Positions 8,272-15,792 of a stretch of DNA of 20,365 nucleotides are shown here, piece by piece; the first letter of the stretch is position 1; each line of letters begins with the position of its first letter. The translations under genes were made by a program, and so were the position numbers. Under the pieces are notes generated by a model that had not been told where the DNA came from, made no database searches, and saw nothing but the letters and a program-made list of their open reading frames with translations. The DNA comes from CAWEHT01 sp963808455. Lineage in GTDB: Bacteria; Chloroflexota; Anaerolineae; CG2-30-64-16. The stretch spans positions 1 through 20,365 of the forward strand of contig CAWEHT010000389.1 of NCBI GenBank assembly GCA_963808455.1, given 5' to 3'.

Positions 8272-10581
8272 TCAACGATCGGCGCGGACGGGCTCCGGGC
8301 CTTGCTCGGAGTCGGCCTGCACGAGCCTCTCGTCGGATGCGGTCGGGGGGTGAGCACCCTGGCCGGCCCCGAACGCGGCTCCCTGGTTCCGCCGTTGGGC
8401 GATCACCAGCCACGCGAGCGCCAGCAGGATCAGGGCCGCCAAGCCATATCGTACGACAGGCAGCATGTGACCGACGAGAATCGGCGCGATGATGACCGAC
8501 ACCAGATTGATCACTTTGAGGAGCGGGTTGAGGGCGGGGCCAGCGGTATCCTTTAGGGGATCGCCGACCGTGTCACCCACAACACTCGCCTTGTGGGCGT
8601 CCGAGCCTTTGCCGCCATAATTCCCATCCTCGATGTATTTCTTAGCGTTGTCCCAGGCGCCTCCGGAATTGGCCATGAAGACCGCCAGCATCTGGCCGGA
8701 AATGATCAGGCCGGCCAGGAAGCCGCCAAGTGGCTCGACACCGAGCAAGAGGCCGACGGCGATGGCCGTCAAGACAGCCAGGAGCGCGATGGGCAGCAGT
8801 TCCGCCTGAGCGGTGCGTGTGCAGATGTCAACGGTTCGCGCGTAGTCAGGACGCTCCGTGCCCACCATGATGGCCGGGTTGGCAAATTGCCGCCTGACTT
8901 CAGCGATGATTGCCGAAGCCGCTCTGCTAACGGCATCGATGAGACGGGAGCTGAAAAGCATCGGCAGGGACCCGCCGATCAACAGACCGACAAAGACCAA
9001 CGGCTGCGAAACCCGGATGCCGTTCGCGAGAGCAGCAGGATCTACGTTCGAAACGTCGGTGATAAAGGAGCCGAACAACGACACGGCGGCGATCACCGCG
9101 CTGCCAATTGCGACCCCCTTGGTGATGGCTTTGGTCGAGTTGCCGGCCGCATCGAGCCTGGCCAGGATGGCCTGTGCCTGGTGGCTGGCTCCAGACATCT
9201 CCGCGATGCCGCCTGCATTATCCGAGATGGGCCCGAATGCATCCATGGCCACATTGTTGCCGGTCAAGGTCAGCATACCGATGCCGGTGAGCGACACCCC
9301 GTACAGGACGTAGGTTATGGGATAGCCTGCGTAGATTACCACGGCCCCGGCGATAGTGATGGCGATGACTAACATCGACCATGTGCTTGACTCGAGGCCG
9401 ACGGAAAGGCCCGTCAGGATCGTGGTGGCAGGGCCGCTCTTGGTCTGCTCGGCGATGCGTAGCACGGGACGGTAGACGATGTCTGTGTAGTAAGCAGTCA
9501 GGTGATCGATCACGATGGCCAGGACCACACCGATGACGACTGAAAGAAAGGCGCGCCATTCGTGCATGTAGAAGAAAGCGACCAGCGCAAAGAGGACGGC
9601 GCTGATCGCCGCGGAAGTATAAAAGCCGCGGTTGATCGAGTGAAGCGGGTTTTCGTCCTTGCGCCCTTTGACGAAGGAAGTGCCGATCACGGAGCTCAAC
9701 ACGCCGATGCCGCGTACGAGCAGCGGAAAGATGATCCACTTCAGAGAGCCGGTGATGGCGGACAGAGCCAGCCCGAGGATCAGGGACGAGACAATCGTGA
9801 CCTCGTAGGATTCGAAAATGTCGGCGGCCATGCCAGCACAGTCGCCCACGTTGTCACCCACGAGGTCGGCGACCACAGCGGGATTACGGGGATCATCTTC
9901 CGGGATCCCGGCCTCGACTTTGCCGACGAGGTCGGCGCCCACGTCGGCGGCTTTGGTGTAGATACCGCCGCCCACGCGCATCATGAGGGCCAACAGGGTG
10001 CCACCGAAGCCGAAACCCAGGAGGGCATCCGGGGCTGCTTTGCCGAAGATCATGAAGATCAGCGTTCCGCCCATCAGGCCGAGCCCATCGGTGAGCATGC
10101 CGGTGATGGTGCCGGCGCGATAGGCAGTACGTAATGCGGTGGTTGCCTCGCCATTGGCGGCCTGGGAGGCCACGCGGATGCTCGCCTGGATAGCCATCCG
10201 CATGCCCAGACGGCCTACCATGGCCGAGAAGAGCGCACCGGCGAGGAAGGCCAAGGCGCGGCCCACCGCAATGACTACGCGCGCGTTGGTCCCAAATACT
10301 TCGAAGGCCTCCTGCGAAGGTTGCACCACCCAGACACTCAGGAAGAGCGCGACCACCAAGAAAATCAGCATGGTCCGGATGATGCGCCACTGCGAGGCCA
10401 GATAAGCCTCTGCTCCTTCACGGATGCCATCCCAGACAGTGCGCATGGTCCCACCGGGCAAGGGGATGCTCAACGTCTGGCGGCGGAGATAGTAGGCGTA
10501 AAGGAGCCCGATGAGGGCGATGAGGAGAACGGCGACCAGGCTGGCTTGTTCGAAGGGAGAGAATTCGCGCAGAGCTAACAT
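8272..10581 (-). CDS. hppA: Membrane-bound proton-translocating pyrophosphatase, K+-independent type
   Basis: Hydrolyses pyrophosphate and pumps protons across the membrane, conserving energy from biosynthetic PPi. The 769-residue length and many hydrophobic segments fit the family. Substrate-site motifs are complete: GGIYTKAADVGADLVGKVE with the DDPRNPAVVADLVGDNVGD stretch at 205-247, ISDNAGGIAEM near 452-462, and GGKGSDAHKASVVGDTVGDPLKDTAGPALNP at 656-686. In GNSTKAITKG, Lys484 and Thr487 sit at the positions that in this family mark K+-independent, H+-pumping enzymes (Ala in K+-dependent ones); this assignment uses family knowledge. The start ATG at 10581 is preceded by AAAGGAG (10594-10588, minus strand) at six bases. 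It has a hydrophilic C-terminal tail of about 40 residues. It is divergent from the superoxide dismutase gene. Confidence 0.97.
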   Translation of the reverse strand: MLALREFSPFEQASLVAVLLIALIGLLYAYYLRRQTLSIPLPGGTMRTVWDGIREGAEAYLASQWRIIRTMLIFLVVALFLSVWVVQPSQEAFEVFGTNARVVIAVGRALAFLAGALFSAMVGRLGMRMAIQASIRVASQAANGEATTALRTAYRAGTITGMLTDGLGLMGGTLIFMIFGKAAPDALLGFGFGGTLLALMMRVGGGIYTKAADVGADLVGKVEAGIPEDDPRNPAVVADLVGDNVGDCAGMAADIFESYEVTIVSSLILGLALSAITGSLKWIIFPLLVRGIGVLSSVIGTSFVKGRKDENPLHSINRGFYTSAAISAVLFALVAFFYMHEWRAFLSVVIGVVLAIVIDHLTAYYTDIVYRPVLRIAEQTKSGPATTILTGLSVGLESSTWSMLVIAITIAGAVVIYAGYPITYVLYGVSLTGIGMLTLTGNNVAMDAFGPISDNAGGIAEMSGASHQAQAILARLDAAGNSTKAITKGVAIGSAVIAAVSLFGSFITDVSNVDPAALANGIRVSQPLVFVGLLIGGSLPMLFSSRLIDAVSRAASAIIAEVRRQFANPAIMVGTERPDYARTVDICTRTAQAELLPIALLAVLTAIAVGLLLGVEPLGGFLAGLIISGQMLAVFMANSGGAWDNAKKYIEDGNYGGKGSDAHKASVVGDTVGDPLKDTAGPALNPLLKVINLVSVIIAPILVGHMLPVVRYGLAALILLALAWLVIAQRRNQGAAFGAGQGAHPPTASDERLVQADSEQGPEPVRADR

Positions 10582-10745
10582 GTCCCGCTCCTTTGAAGGG
10601 TGAACTGGCGAACGGCGAGCAAAATCCTGATAGCAAGAAACACTGAACTATTCGGTAAGAGCGCCACCAAACAAACTGTAGTCGGCGTCGGGTAGCGCTA
10701 GGCGCCCAATAAGCAGGTTCGCGGAAGTGAGCGAGATTGTGCTAC

Positions 10746-10774
10746 TTGCAACAATTCAATAAACCAAATATAAT
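10746..10774 (+). promoter_or_regulatory. Sigma-70-type promoter of the superoxide dismutase gene
   Basis: TTGCAA (10746-10751) and a perfect TATAAT (10769-10774) are separated by exactly 17 bp in an AT-rich island. Transcription would start near 10781, giving a leader of about 38 nt before the ATG at 10819. The rest of the 237-bp divergent region (10582-10818) shows no equally clear promoter for hppA. Confidence 0.8.
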
Positions 10775-10806
10775 CATCGCCAACGGTTCAACGCACTACT
10801 CCACAT

Positions 10807-10815
10807 AGGAGGTGG
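10807..10815 (+). promoter_or_regulatory. Strong Shine-Dalgarno of the superoxide dismutase gene
   Basis: AGGAGGTGG lies five bases (counted from AGGAGGT) ahead of the ATG at 10819 and fixes that start. Confidence 0.85.
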
Positions 10816-10818
10816 ACA

Positions 10819-11415
10819 ATGGCATTCACGCTATCCCCGTTGCCGTGGCCCGAGGCCGCATTGGAACCGTACACCTCGGCCAACACGATCAGCTTCCATT
10901 ATGGGAAGCATCACAAGGCCTACGTCGATAATCTGAACAAGGCAGTCGCCGGGACGGACTGGGAGAATCGGCCGCTGGCTGAAGTCATTGCGGCTGCGGC
11001 CGCAGACAGCAGCAAGACGGCGGTTTTCAATAACGCTGCCCAGGTGTGGAACCACACGTTCTTCTGGAATTGCATGAAGCCAGGAGGCGGGGGCCAGCCC
11101 ACGGGTGAGGTCACCCATCGCATCCAGGAGGTGTTTGGAGGCTACCAGCAATTTGCTGAACAGTTCAAAGCGCAGGCCGTGGGCCGGTTTGGCAGCGGCT
11201 GGGCGTGGCTGATACTCGATGGCGGGGCCCTCAAGCTGATCAGCACTGCTAATGCCGACCTGCCCCTGGCGCATGGCCAAACTGCCCTCCTCACGTGTGA
11301 CGTCTGGGAGCATGCCTACTACCTCGATTATCAGAATCGGCGACCCGACTTTGTGCAGGCCTTCCTCGATCACCTGGTGAACTGGGATTTTGTGAACGCA
11401 AATCTGGGAAAATGA
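10819..11415 (+). CDS. sodB: Superoxide dismutase, Fe-type
   Basis: Converts superoxide to hydrogen peroxide and oxygen in the cytoplasm (no signal peptide). The 198-residue protein has all four metal ligands of the Fe/Mn family: His27 (FHYGKHH), His78 (NHTFFW), Asp160 and His164 (CDVWEHAYY). The active-site Gln is Gln74 in NNAAQVWNHTFFWNC, the arrangement typical of iron enzymes; manganese enzymes carry Gly there and supply Gln from a later loop, which here reads STANADLPL with no Gln. The metal assignment is therefore a sequence inference. It has its own promoter and strong ribosome site and appears to be a single-gene unit, divergent from hppA. Confidence 0.96.
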   Translation: MAFTLSPLPWPEAALEPYTSANTISFHYGKHHKAYVDNLNKAVAGTDWENRPLAEVIAAAAADSSKTAVFNNAAQVWNHTFFWNCMKPGGGGQPTGEVTHRIQEVFGGYQQFAEQFKAQAVGRFGSGWAWLILDGGALKLISTANADLPLAHGQTALLTCDVWEHAYYLDYQNRRPDFVQAFLDHLVNWDFVNANLGK

Positions 11416-11527
11416 GTGGGCTACAGCCGGCCTGACATTAGTCGATTGTAGCTGGTGAGCGGGAAAAGCACAAGTCGTGCTGGCGTCTGGCGGGATGCCT
11501 GAGCCCGATGCGCCCAGCGAGCTGGAG

Positions 11528-11567
11528 AGGCACAGGGACTTGACTCCGGTCATAGGTCTTTGTGCCT
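11528..11567 (+). other. Stem-loop between sodB and the L,D-transpeptidase gene
   Basis: AGGCACAGGGAC (11528-11539) pairs with GTCTTTGTGCCT (11556-11567) over 12 bp including two G-U pairs, with a 16-nt loop. It lacks a following T-run (TTCCGC comes next), so it is at best a weak terminator of sodB or a leader structure of the next gene. The remainder of 11416-11636 shows no clear element. Confidence 0.4.
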
Positions 11568-11636
11568 TTCCGCATTTGTGGTAAAGTTCGGGTGGCCCGT
11601 GTATCAGTGACTCGACAGCCATCGGCCGGGGGAAGA

Positions 11637-13217
11637 ATGCCGAACCAAAGCCAGGGCAGGACGCCCAAGTATGCAGCGCCCTATCGGCGGGGAGCTCGTC
11701 CGCCAGAACGCCGGGTCCACGCCAGCTGCGCTGGGGTCTTGGTAGGGTCGTTGGCGGCCCTCCTAATCTTGCTCGTAGCTGCAATGGCAGGCGGAGCGAT
11801 CCTTTATGCCAGCGATGCGATACCGTCCGGGCTGCAAGTTCTCGGTGTGCAGGTAGGTGGCAAGTCGCAAGCGCAGGCGGAAGCTGCGTTGCAACAGGCC
11901 TGGGCGAGCCACACCGTGTTGATCGACATCGGAAGCTCGATCCAGACCGTGCACCCGGCCGATCTCGGCGTGACGCTTGATGTCACCGATACGGTGCGGT
12001 TGGCCTATGACGAGGGGCATTCTCCAGCCGCGCTGGCGACGATGGTGAGGGATCACAAGTTGGCGCTTCCCGTCACCGAGGTCCAGCCGGTATGGCGGTT
12101 TGACAGCGGGCAGGCCGATCGCATGCTCCAGGAATTGGCCCGCCAGGCCTATGTTCCGGCAGTCAACGCCGGGATCAGGATCATCGACGGCCGAGCGGAA
12201 TCCTCGAGCGCGTCGCCCGGACGGGCACTGGATGTGGCCGCCTCCGGCGTGACGCTCAACGCCGATCCGTGGGGGACAGTGACGCGGGGGCGGTTCGAGC
12301 CTGTGATCCATCAGCTGGCACCGGCAGTCACAGACACCACCTCGATCGTGGCGCAGATCGACCAGGCATTGGCCGAGCCCGTCCTGATTCATCTCTACGA
12401 TCCGGTGGCCGACCAAGCACACGATTGGCAGCTTTCAGGACAGGTGACGAGCCCCTGGATCACAGTACAGCCCGCCCAGGGCAGTGGACAGGGGGTCGAG
12501 TGGGCGATCGATGCAGCCAAAGCGACAGCCTATCTGACAGGCCAGGCCGCGGGGCTAGGGCAGGATCGATATATTGACCTGGGGCAGGCCGTGCCTGCCA
12601 TCGTCGCCGCCTTGAAGGCGCCCGGCGGCCGAGTCAGCCTGCGGATTTACCACCGCGACCGCAGGGCCACGGTCCAGTCCGGCGATACGTTGTCCAGCTT
12701 GGCCGACCGCTACGGCGTGCCGTATCCATGGATACAGCGCGCCAACCCATCCCTCGGCGACGAGATACAGGTGGGACAGGTCATTACCATCCCCTCCTCA
12801 GACGCGCTGATCCCATTACCGCCCATCGAGAACAAGCGCATCAAGGTCAGCCTCAGCGCCCAGAAGGCGTGGGTCTATGAGGATGGCGCCGTCAAATGGG
12901 AATGGCCGGCCAGCACCGGCCTGCCTGGTACGCCAACTGCCCCCGGCATCTTCCAGATCCAGTCACACCAGCAGAATGCCTACGCGAGCAATTGGGACCT
13001 CTGGATGCCATTCTTCATGGGCGTCTACCAGCCGGTGCCGAATCAGGCCTTTATGAATGGATTCCACGGTTTTCCCACGCGTGGCGGATCGCAGCTATTG
13101 TGGACGAACGACCTGGGGCACCCGGTTACATACGGGTGTATCCTCTTGAGCACAGACAACGCGAAGATCCTCTACGGGTGGGCTCAGGAGGGCGTGGTCG
13201 TGGAAATCGATCATTGA
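11637..13217 (+). CDS. Membrane-anchored LysM/YkuD L,D-transpeptidase
   Basis: Probably cross-links peptidoglycan stem peptides outside the membrane. The 526-residue protein has a short basic cytoplasmic tail, a membrane segment at 33-57, two peptidoglycan-binding-4/VanW-like repeats (about 60-200 and 230-330; first one begins LQVLGVQVGGKSQAQAEAAL), a LysM domain at about 344-387 (ATVQSGDTLSSLADRYGVPY, QVGQVITIP) and a YkuD catalytic domain at about 401-525. Catalytic candidates are Cys501 (TYGCILLS) and His477 (FHGFP). The usual SHGCxR motif reads TYGCIL, with Tyr in place of the second His. I chose ATG 11637 because GGGGGAAG precedes it closely; a GTG at 11562 would overlap the stem-loop. 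It ends 18 bp from the convergent tyrS. Confidence 0.93.
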   Translation: MPNQSQGRTPKYAAPYRRGARPPERRVHASCAGVLVGSLAALLILLVAAMAGGAILYASDAIPSGLQVLGVQVGGKSQAQAEAALQQAWASHTVLIDIGSSIQTVHPADLGVTLDVTDTVRLAYDEGHSPAALATMVRDHKLALPVTEVQPVWRFDSGQADRMLQELARQAYVPAVNAGIRIIDGRAESSSASPGRALDVAASGVTLNADPWGTVTRGRFEPVIHQLAPAVTDTTSIVAQIDQALAEPVLIHLYDPVADQAHDWQLSGQVTSPWITVQPAQGSGQGVEWAIDAAKATAYLTGQAAGLGQDRYIDLGQAVPAIVAALKAPGGRVSLRIYHRDRRATVQSGDTLSSLADRYGVPYPWIQRANPSLGDEIQVGQVITIPSSDALIPLPPIENKRIKVSLSAQKAWVYEDGAVKWEWPASTGLPGTPTAPGIFQIQSHQQNAYASNWDLWMPFFMGVYQPVPNQAFMNGFHGFPTRGGSQLLWTNDLGHPVTYGCILLSTDNAKILYGWAQEGVVVEIDH

Positions 13218-13235
13218 TCCGGACAGTCGAGAGCC

Positions 13236-14498
13236 TCATTGACGTATTCTGAGGAACTTGCGCTTGCCGATCTGCAAGACATGGGTGCCTTCCGGCGGCA
13301 CGATCTTGGTGAGGTCGTCAACTTTGTTGCCGTCGAGGCGGATGCCGCCCTGCTGCGCAAGCCTGCGGATCTCGCTTCTGCTTGGCACCAGCCCCGCGTC
13401 GATGATGATGTCCAGCAGGGAGCGCGGGCCGCTTAGCCGCAGTTCGGCCATTTCCTCCGGCGCTTCCCGTTCCTGGAAGACGCGGCGGAAGTGATCTTCC
13501 GCAGCGCGGGCTGCCTCGCTGCCATGGAAAATATCGGTAATCTCGAGCGCAAGCTGTTGCTTCAGGTCACGCGGGTGCAACTCCCCTGCTTCGTAGGCCA
13601 GGAACCGGCGCCCGATGTCCTCAGGGGACCAGCGCGTGACCAGGTCCGCATAGTTGCGCATGGCGCTGTCCGGGATGCTCATCACCTTGCCGAACATGAC
13701 TTCTGGGGCCTCGTTGATGCCGATGTGGTTGCCGGTGGTCTTGCTCATACGTAGCACGCCGTCGGTGCCCACGAGGATTGGGAACGTAAGGATCACTTGC
13801 GGTCTGAGCCCGGAATTCTCCATCAGCTTGCGGCCCGCCAGGAGGTTGAACAGCTGGTCGGTACCGCCGATTTGGATGTCGGTGCGGGTGGCGACCGCGT
13901 CGTAGCCTTGCATGAGGGCGTAGAAGAATTCGTGCAGCCAGATCGGATCGCCTTTCTCGAACCGTTGAGCGAAGTTGTCGCGCACTAAGAATTGTTGGAC
14001 GGTGAAGTTAGCGGCCAGGCCGATCACATCCTTGAAACTCAGGGGCGAAAGCCAGTCCGCGTTATACATTACGAGCGTGCTCTGAGGATCCAGGATTTTC
14101 CAGGCCTGGTCGGTAAAAGTGCGCCCAAAATCGCGCACCTCTTCCTCGGATTGCTGCCGGCGGGCAGCCCTCTTGTCGCTCGGGTCACCGACAAGGGCAG
14201 TGAAGGAACCGATCAAGAAGACGACTTCGTGGCCGAGCTCCTGGAACTGGGCCAGCTTGCGCATGGGCACGGTGTGGCCCAGATGTAAGTCGCTGGCAGT
14301 TGGATCAAATCCACAATAGACACGCAGCGGTCGGCGGGCGCGCAAGGATTCGGCCAGCCGCTGGCGCAGCTCCTCCTGCATGTTGACGCGGGTCTGGGCG
14401 TCGCCGAACTCCACGCCGCGCATGATGATTGCAACTTGCTCTTCGACGGGGCGGAAGGCGCTTACGGATTCGCTGGCTTCTGTAAAGATCGTGCTCAC
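13236..14498 (-). CDS. tyrS: Tyrosyl-tRNA synthetase
   Basis: Charges tRNA-Tyr with tyrosine. This 420-residue class I enzyme has the tyrosine-pocket and HIGH-like motif FDPTASDLHLGHT (HLGH at 72-75), YDAVATRTDIQIGGTDQ at 199-215, the KMSKS equivalent RMSKT at 250-254, and a C-terminal S4 RNA-binding domain (about 359-420, SRSEIRRLAQQGGIRLDG). The KMSKS form and N-terminal EEQVAIIMRGVEF place it with the TyrRZ-like subgroup. The start GTG at 14498 is chosen because the family N-terminus begins shortly after it, AAGG lies about nine bases upstream, and the longer open frame would begin inside the promoter at 14605-14633. The leader is about 100 nt. Confidence 0.95.
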   Translation of the reverse strand: MSTIFTEASESVSAFRPVEEQVAIIMRGVEFGDAQTRVNMQEELRQRLAESLRARRPLRVYCGFDPTASDLHLGHTVPMRKLAQFQELGHEVVFLIGSFTALVGDPSDKRAARRQQSEEEVRDFGRTFTDQAWKILDPQSTLVMYNADWLSPLSFKDVIGLAANFTVQQFLVRDNFAQRFEKGDPIWLHEFFYALMQGYDAVATRTDIQIGGTDQLFNLLAGRKLMENSGLRPQVILTFPILVGTDGVLRMSKTTGNHIGINEAPEVMFGKVMSIPDSAMRNYADLVTRWSPEDIGRRFLAYEAGELHPRDLKQQLALEITDIFHGSEAARAAEDHFRRVFQEREAPEEMAELRLSGPRSLLDIIIDAGLVPSRSEIRRLAQQGGIRLDGNKVDDLTKIVPPEGTHVLQIGKRKFLRIRQ

Positions 14499-14575
14499 GG
14501 TCGGAACCTTCTGTGTAACGAATGCGTCATGATAATAATGTCGGGTCGTCCAGCTTCGAAAAAGTCGTGCCCAGG

Positions 14576-14591
14576 GGCAGTACCTACTGCC
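14576..14591 (-). other. Short hairpin at the start of the tyrS leader
   Basis: On the minus strand GGCAGTA and TACTGCC form a 7-bp inverted repeat around GG (the terminal pairs must open to make a loop), about 7 nt after the predicted transcript start. An overlapping smaller stem TGCC/GGCA followed by CGACTTTTT shares its 3' half, so the two cannot form together. Function is unknown; it is not a T-box as far as I can see. Confidence 0.4.
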
Positions 14592-14604
14592 GAAGTCGTG
14601 CGTC

Positions 14605-14633
14605 ATCATAGTATATTGACACGCACGTGTCAA
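14605..14633 (-). promoter_or_regulatory. Promoter of tyrS
   Basis: On the minus strand TTGACA (14633-14628), a 17-bp spacer and TATGAT (14610-14605) make a near-consensus sigma-70-type promoter. Transcription would begin near 14598, leaving a leader of about 100 nt before the GTG at 14498. Confidence 0.8.
14616..14633. promoter_or_regulatory. Palindrome shared by the two divergent promoters
   Basis: TTGACACGCACGTGTCAA is an inverted repeat with 8-bp arms and a 2-bp centre. Each arm supplies the -35 hexamer of one promoter, tyrS to the left and the LysM-PA14 gene to the right. The two polymerase sites overlap, so they should exclude one another; a dimeric regulator could also bind here. Confidence 0.8.
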
Positions 14634-14645
14634 ACGAAGTACAAT
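14616..14645 (+). promoter_or_regulatory. Promoter of the LysM-PA14 gene
   Basis: TTGACA (14616-14621), an 18-bp spacer and TACAAT (14640-14645). The transcript would start near 14652, about 50 nt before the GTG start at 14702. Confidence 0.75.
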
Positions 14646-14688
14646 TTACGTAGTCGGGTTTGTCCTTGTCCGTCCGGTTCTTCCTGGG

Positions 14689-14695
14689 AAGGAGG
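14689..14695 (+). promoter_or_regulatory. Shine-Dalgarno fixing a GTG start
   Basis: AAGGAGG lies six bases ahead of GTG 14702. A longer reading from 14660 would place this site inside the coding region, so the GTG is preferred. Confidence 0.8.
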
Positions 14696-14701
14696 CACAT
14701 C

Positions 14702-15625
14702 GTGAGAAGAAGTGCACGCCAAATCGGCGCAGTTCTGGTCTTGGTCATCGTGTTGGCGAGTTTGCTCGTGCCAGCTGCTTCCGCGGCACCGGCAAATTGG
14801 GGCCCGACGGGCTATTATGGACGACCGGGCAATTACGGCACCGCCTACGACGGGAGCGTGGGCTGGGGCGATAACTGGCATCAGCCGGCGCAGGTTGCGC
14901 AGCCCTGCGGGGCTTGCGGCGGTGCGGCCACTTACTACACAGTCCGTCCTGGTGACACGCTGGCATCCATCGCGGCGTATTTCGGAACTAGCTACTGGTA
15001 CCTGGCGCAATTGAACGGCCTCCCGAACGCCAACTGCATTTACGCAGGGGAGGTCTTGCGTATCGGCCGGGCCCTGGCGTATGGCCCGACCGACCGAAGG
15101 TATTACCACAATTGGGCGCAGCCCTCCTACGCGCCGTCGGTGTCGTACCAGCAGCCGGCGCCTTACATGCAGCCGGGCCAGTACTACGTGCAGCCCGCGC
15201 CGTATGTGGCCCAGCCGGCGCCCTACGTAGCGCCGAATGTCACCGGGCTGGGACCGTGGACGGTGGACTACTACACCACGCCGGACTTGTCGGGGAACGT
15301 GTTCCTCGAGCAGCAGGTGGGGTCGATCGACTTTGACCTGGGGACTGGCCAGGTGCCGTTGTCAGGCATGCCGGCGGTGAATTGGTCGGCCAAGTTCAAC
15401 ACGACGGTCAACCTCCCGGCGAGCAGCTACGTGGCACAGGTCGCGGTGGACGACGGCGCGCAGGTGTTCGTGGACGGCAATGAGATCATCAATGCCTGGC
15501 AGGTGCAGAACATACACACGTATACTCAGGCATTCGGCGTAGCACCGGGGTCACACACCATCACCGTCGAGTACTTCCAGGCAGGGGGCGAGGCGCACTT
15601 ACACTTTGCCATCTGGCCACAATAG
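14702..15625 (+). CDS. Secreted LysM-PA14 cell-wall-binding protein
   Basis: A 307-residue exported protein with no visible catalytic domain, likely bound to the cell surface. Residues 1-28 are a signal peptide (VRRSARQIG, hydrophobic core, cleavage near ASAA). A Gly/Tyr-rich stretch and a PCGAC cysteine pair (83, 86) precede a LysM domain at about 77-122 (YTVRPGDTLASIAAYFG), which should bind peptidoglycan or another GlcNAc polymer. A Tyr/Pro/Gln linker (137-181) repeats the unit QPAPY three times. The C-terminus (about 183-306) resembles a PA14 domain (DYYTTPDLSGNVFLEQ, VAVDDGAQVFVDGNEIINAW, GSHTITVEYFQ), a fold often involved in carbohydrate binding. It is transcribed alone from its own promoter and ends at a strong terminator. 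Confidence 0.9.
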   Translation: MRRSARQIGAVLVLVIVLASLLVPAASAAPANWGPTGYYGRPGNYGTAYDGSVGWGDNWHQPAQVAQPCGACGGAATYYTVRPGDTLASIAAYFGTSYWYLAQLNGLPNANCIYAGEVLRIGRALAYGPTDRRYYHNWAQPSYAPSVSYQQPAPYMQPGQYYVQPAPYVAQPAPYVAPNVTGLGPWTVDYYTTPDLSGNVFLEQQVGSIDFDLGTGQVPLSGMPAVNWSAKFNTTVNLPASSYVAQVAVDDGAQVFVDGNEIINAWQVQNIHTYTQAFGVAPGSHTITVEYFQAGGEAHLHFAIWPQ

Positions 15626-15634
15626 CAGTACCTC

Positions 15635-15679
15635 GCAGTTAGCGGGCCGCCAGCGGCGGCCCGCTAACTGCCATTTTTT
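15635..15679 (+). terminator. Intrinsic (Rho-independent) terminator after the LysM-PA14 gene
   Basis: A perfect 17-bp stem (15635-15651 with 15655-15671, starting GCAGTTAGCGGG) closes on a 3-nt AGC loop and is followed by CA and six T residues (15674-15679). It sits 9 bp after the stop codon and 10 bp before the alaS -35 box, insulating the two units. Confidence 0.96.
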
Positions 15680-15689
15680 CGGGCAGACT

Positions 15690-15718
15690 TTGACAAAGCC
15701 CGGAAGTTGCCCTAAAAT
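15690..15718 (+). promoter_or_regulatory. Promoter of alaS
   Basis: A perfect TTGACA (15690-15695), a 17-bp spacer and TAAAAT (15713-15718). The transcript would begin near 15725, about 68 nt before the preferred ATG at 15793. Confidence 0.85.
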
Positions 15719-15727
15719 GACCTGTTA

Positions 15728-15752
15728 GACGCGCTGGAGCTTCCGGCGCGTC
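15728..15752 (+). other. 5'-proximal hairpin in the alaS leader
   Basis: GACGCGC (15728-15734) pairs with GCGCGTC (15746-15752). The stem continues through a T-G pair and GGA/TCC to a GCT loop, 11 bp in all. It begins within about 3 nt of the predicted transcript start. There is no following T-run, so it is not a terminator; it may protect the 5' end or serve in regulation. Confidence 0.65.
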
Positions 15753-15792
15753 GTGGTGTATGGCGCAGAACGATGCAGCAGGGGAATGGTTC

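Noticed and set aside
10582..10745. Promoter for hppA on the minus strand
   Set aside because: TTGTTT is present but the hexamer 17 bp downstream is ATAGTT, which does not resemble a -10 box; no other pair is convincing.
14499..14633. N-terminal extension of tyrS starting at 14633
   Set aside because: It would begin inside the -35 box of the tyrS promoter and has no resemblance to the family N-terminus.
15760..15792. Upstream ATG of alaS at 15760
   Set aside because: No ribosome site precedes it, while ATG 15793 has AGGGGA at suitable spacing and starts the conserved region. It cannot be excluded entirely.
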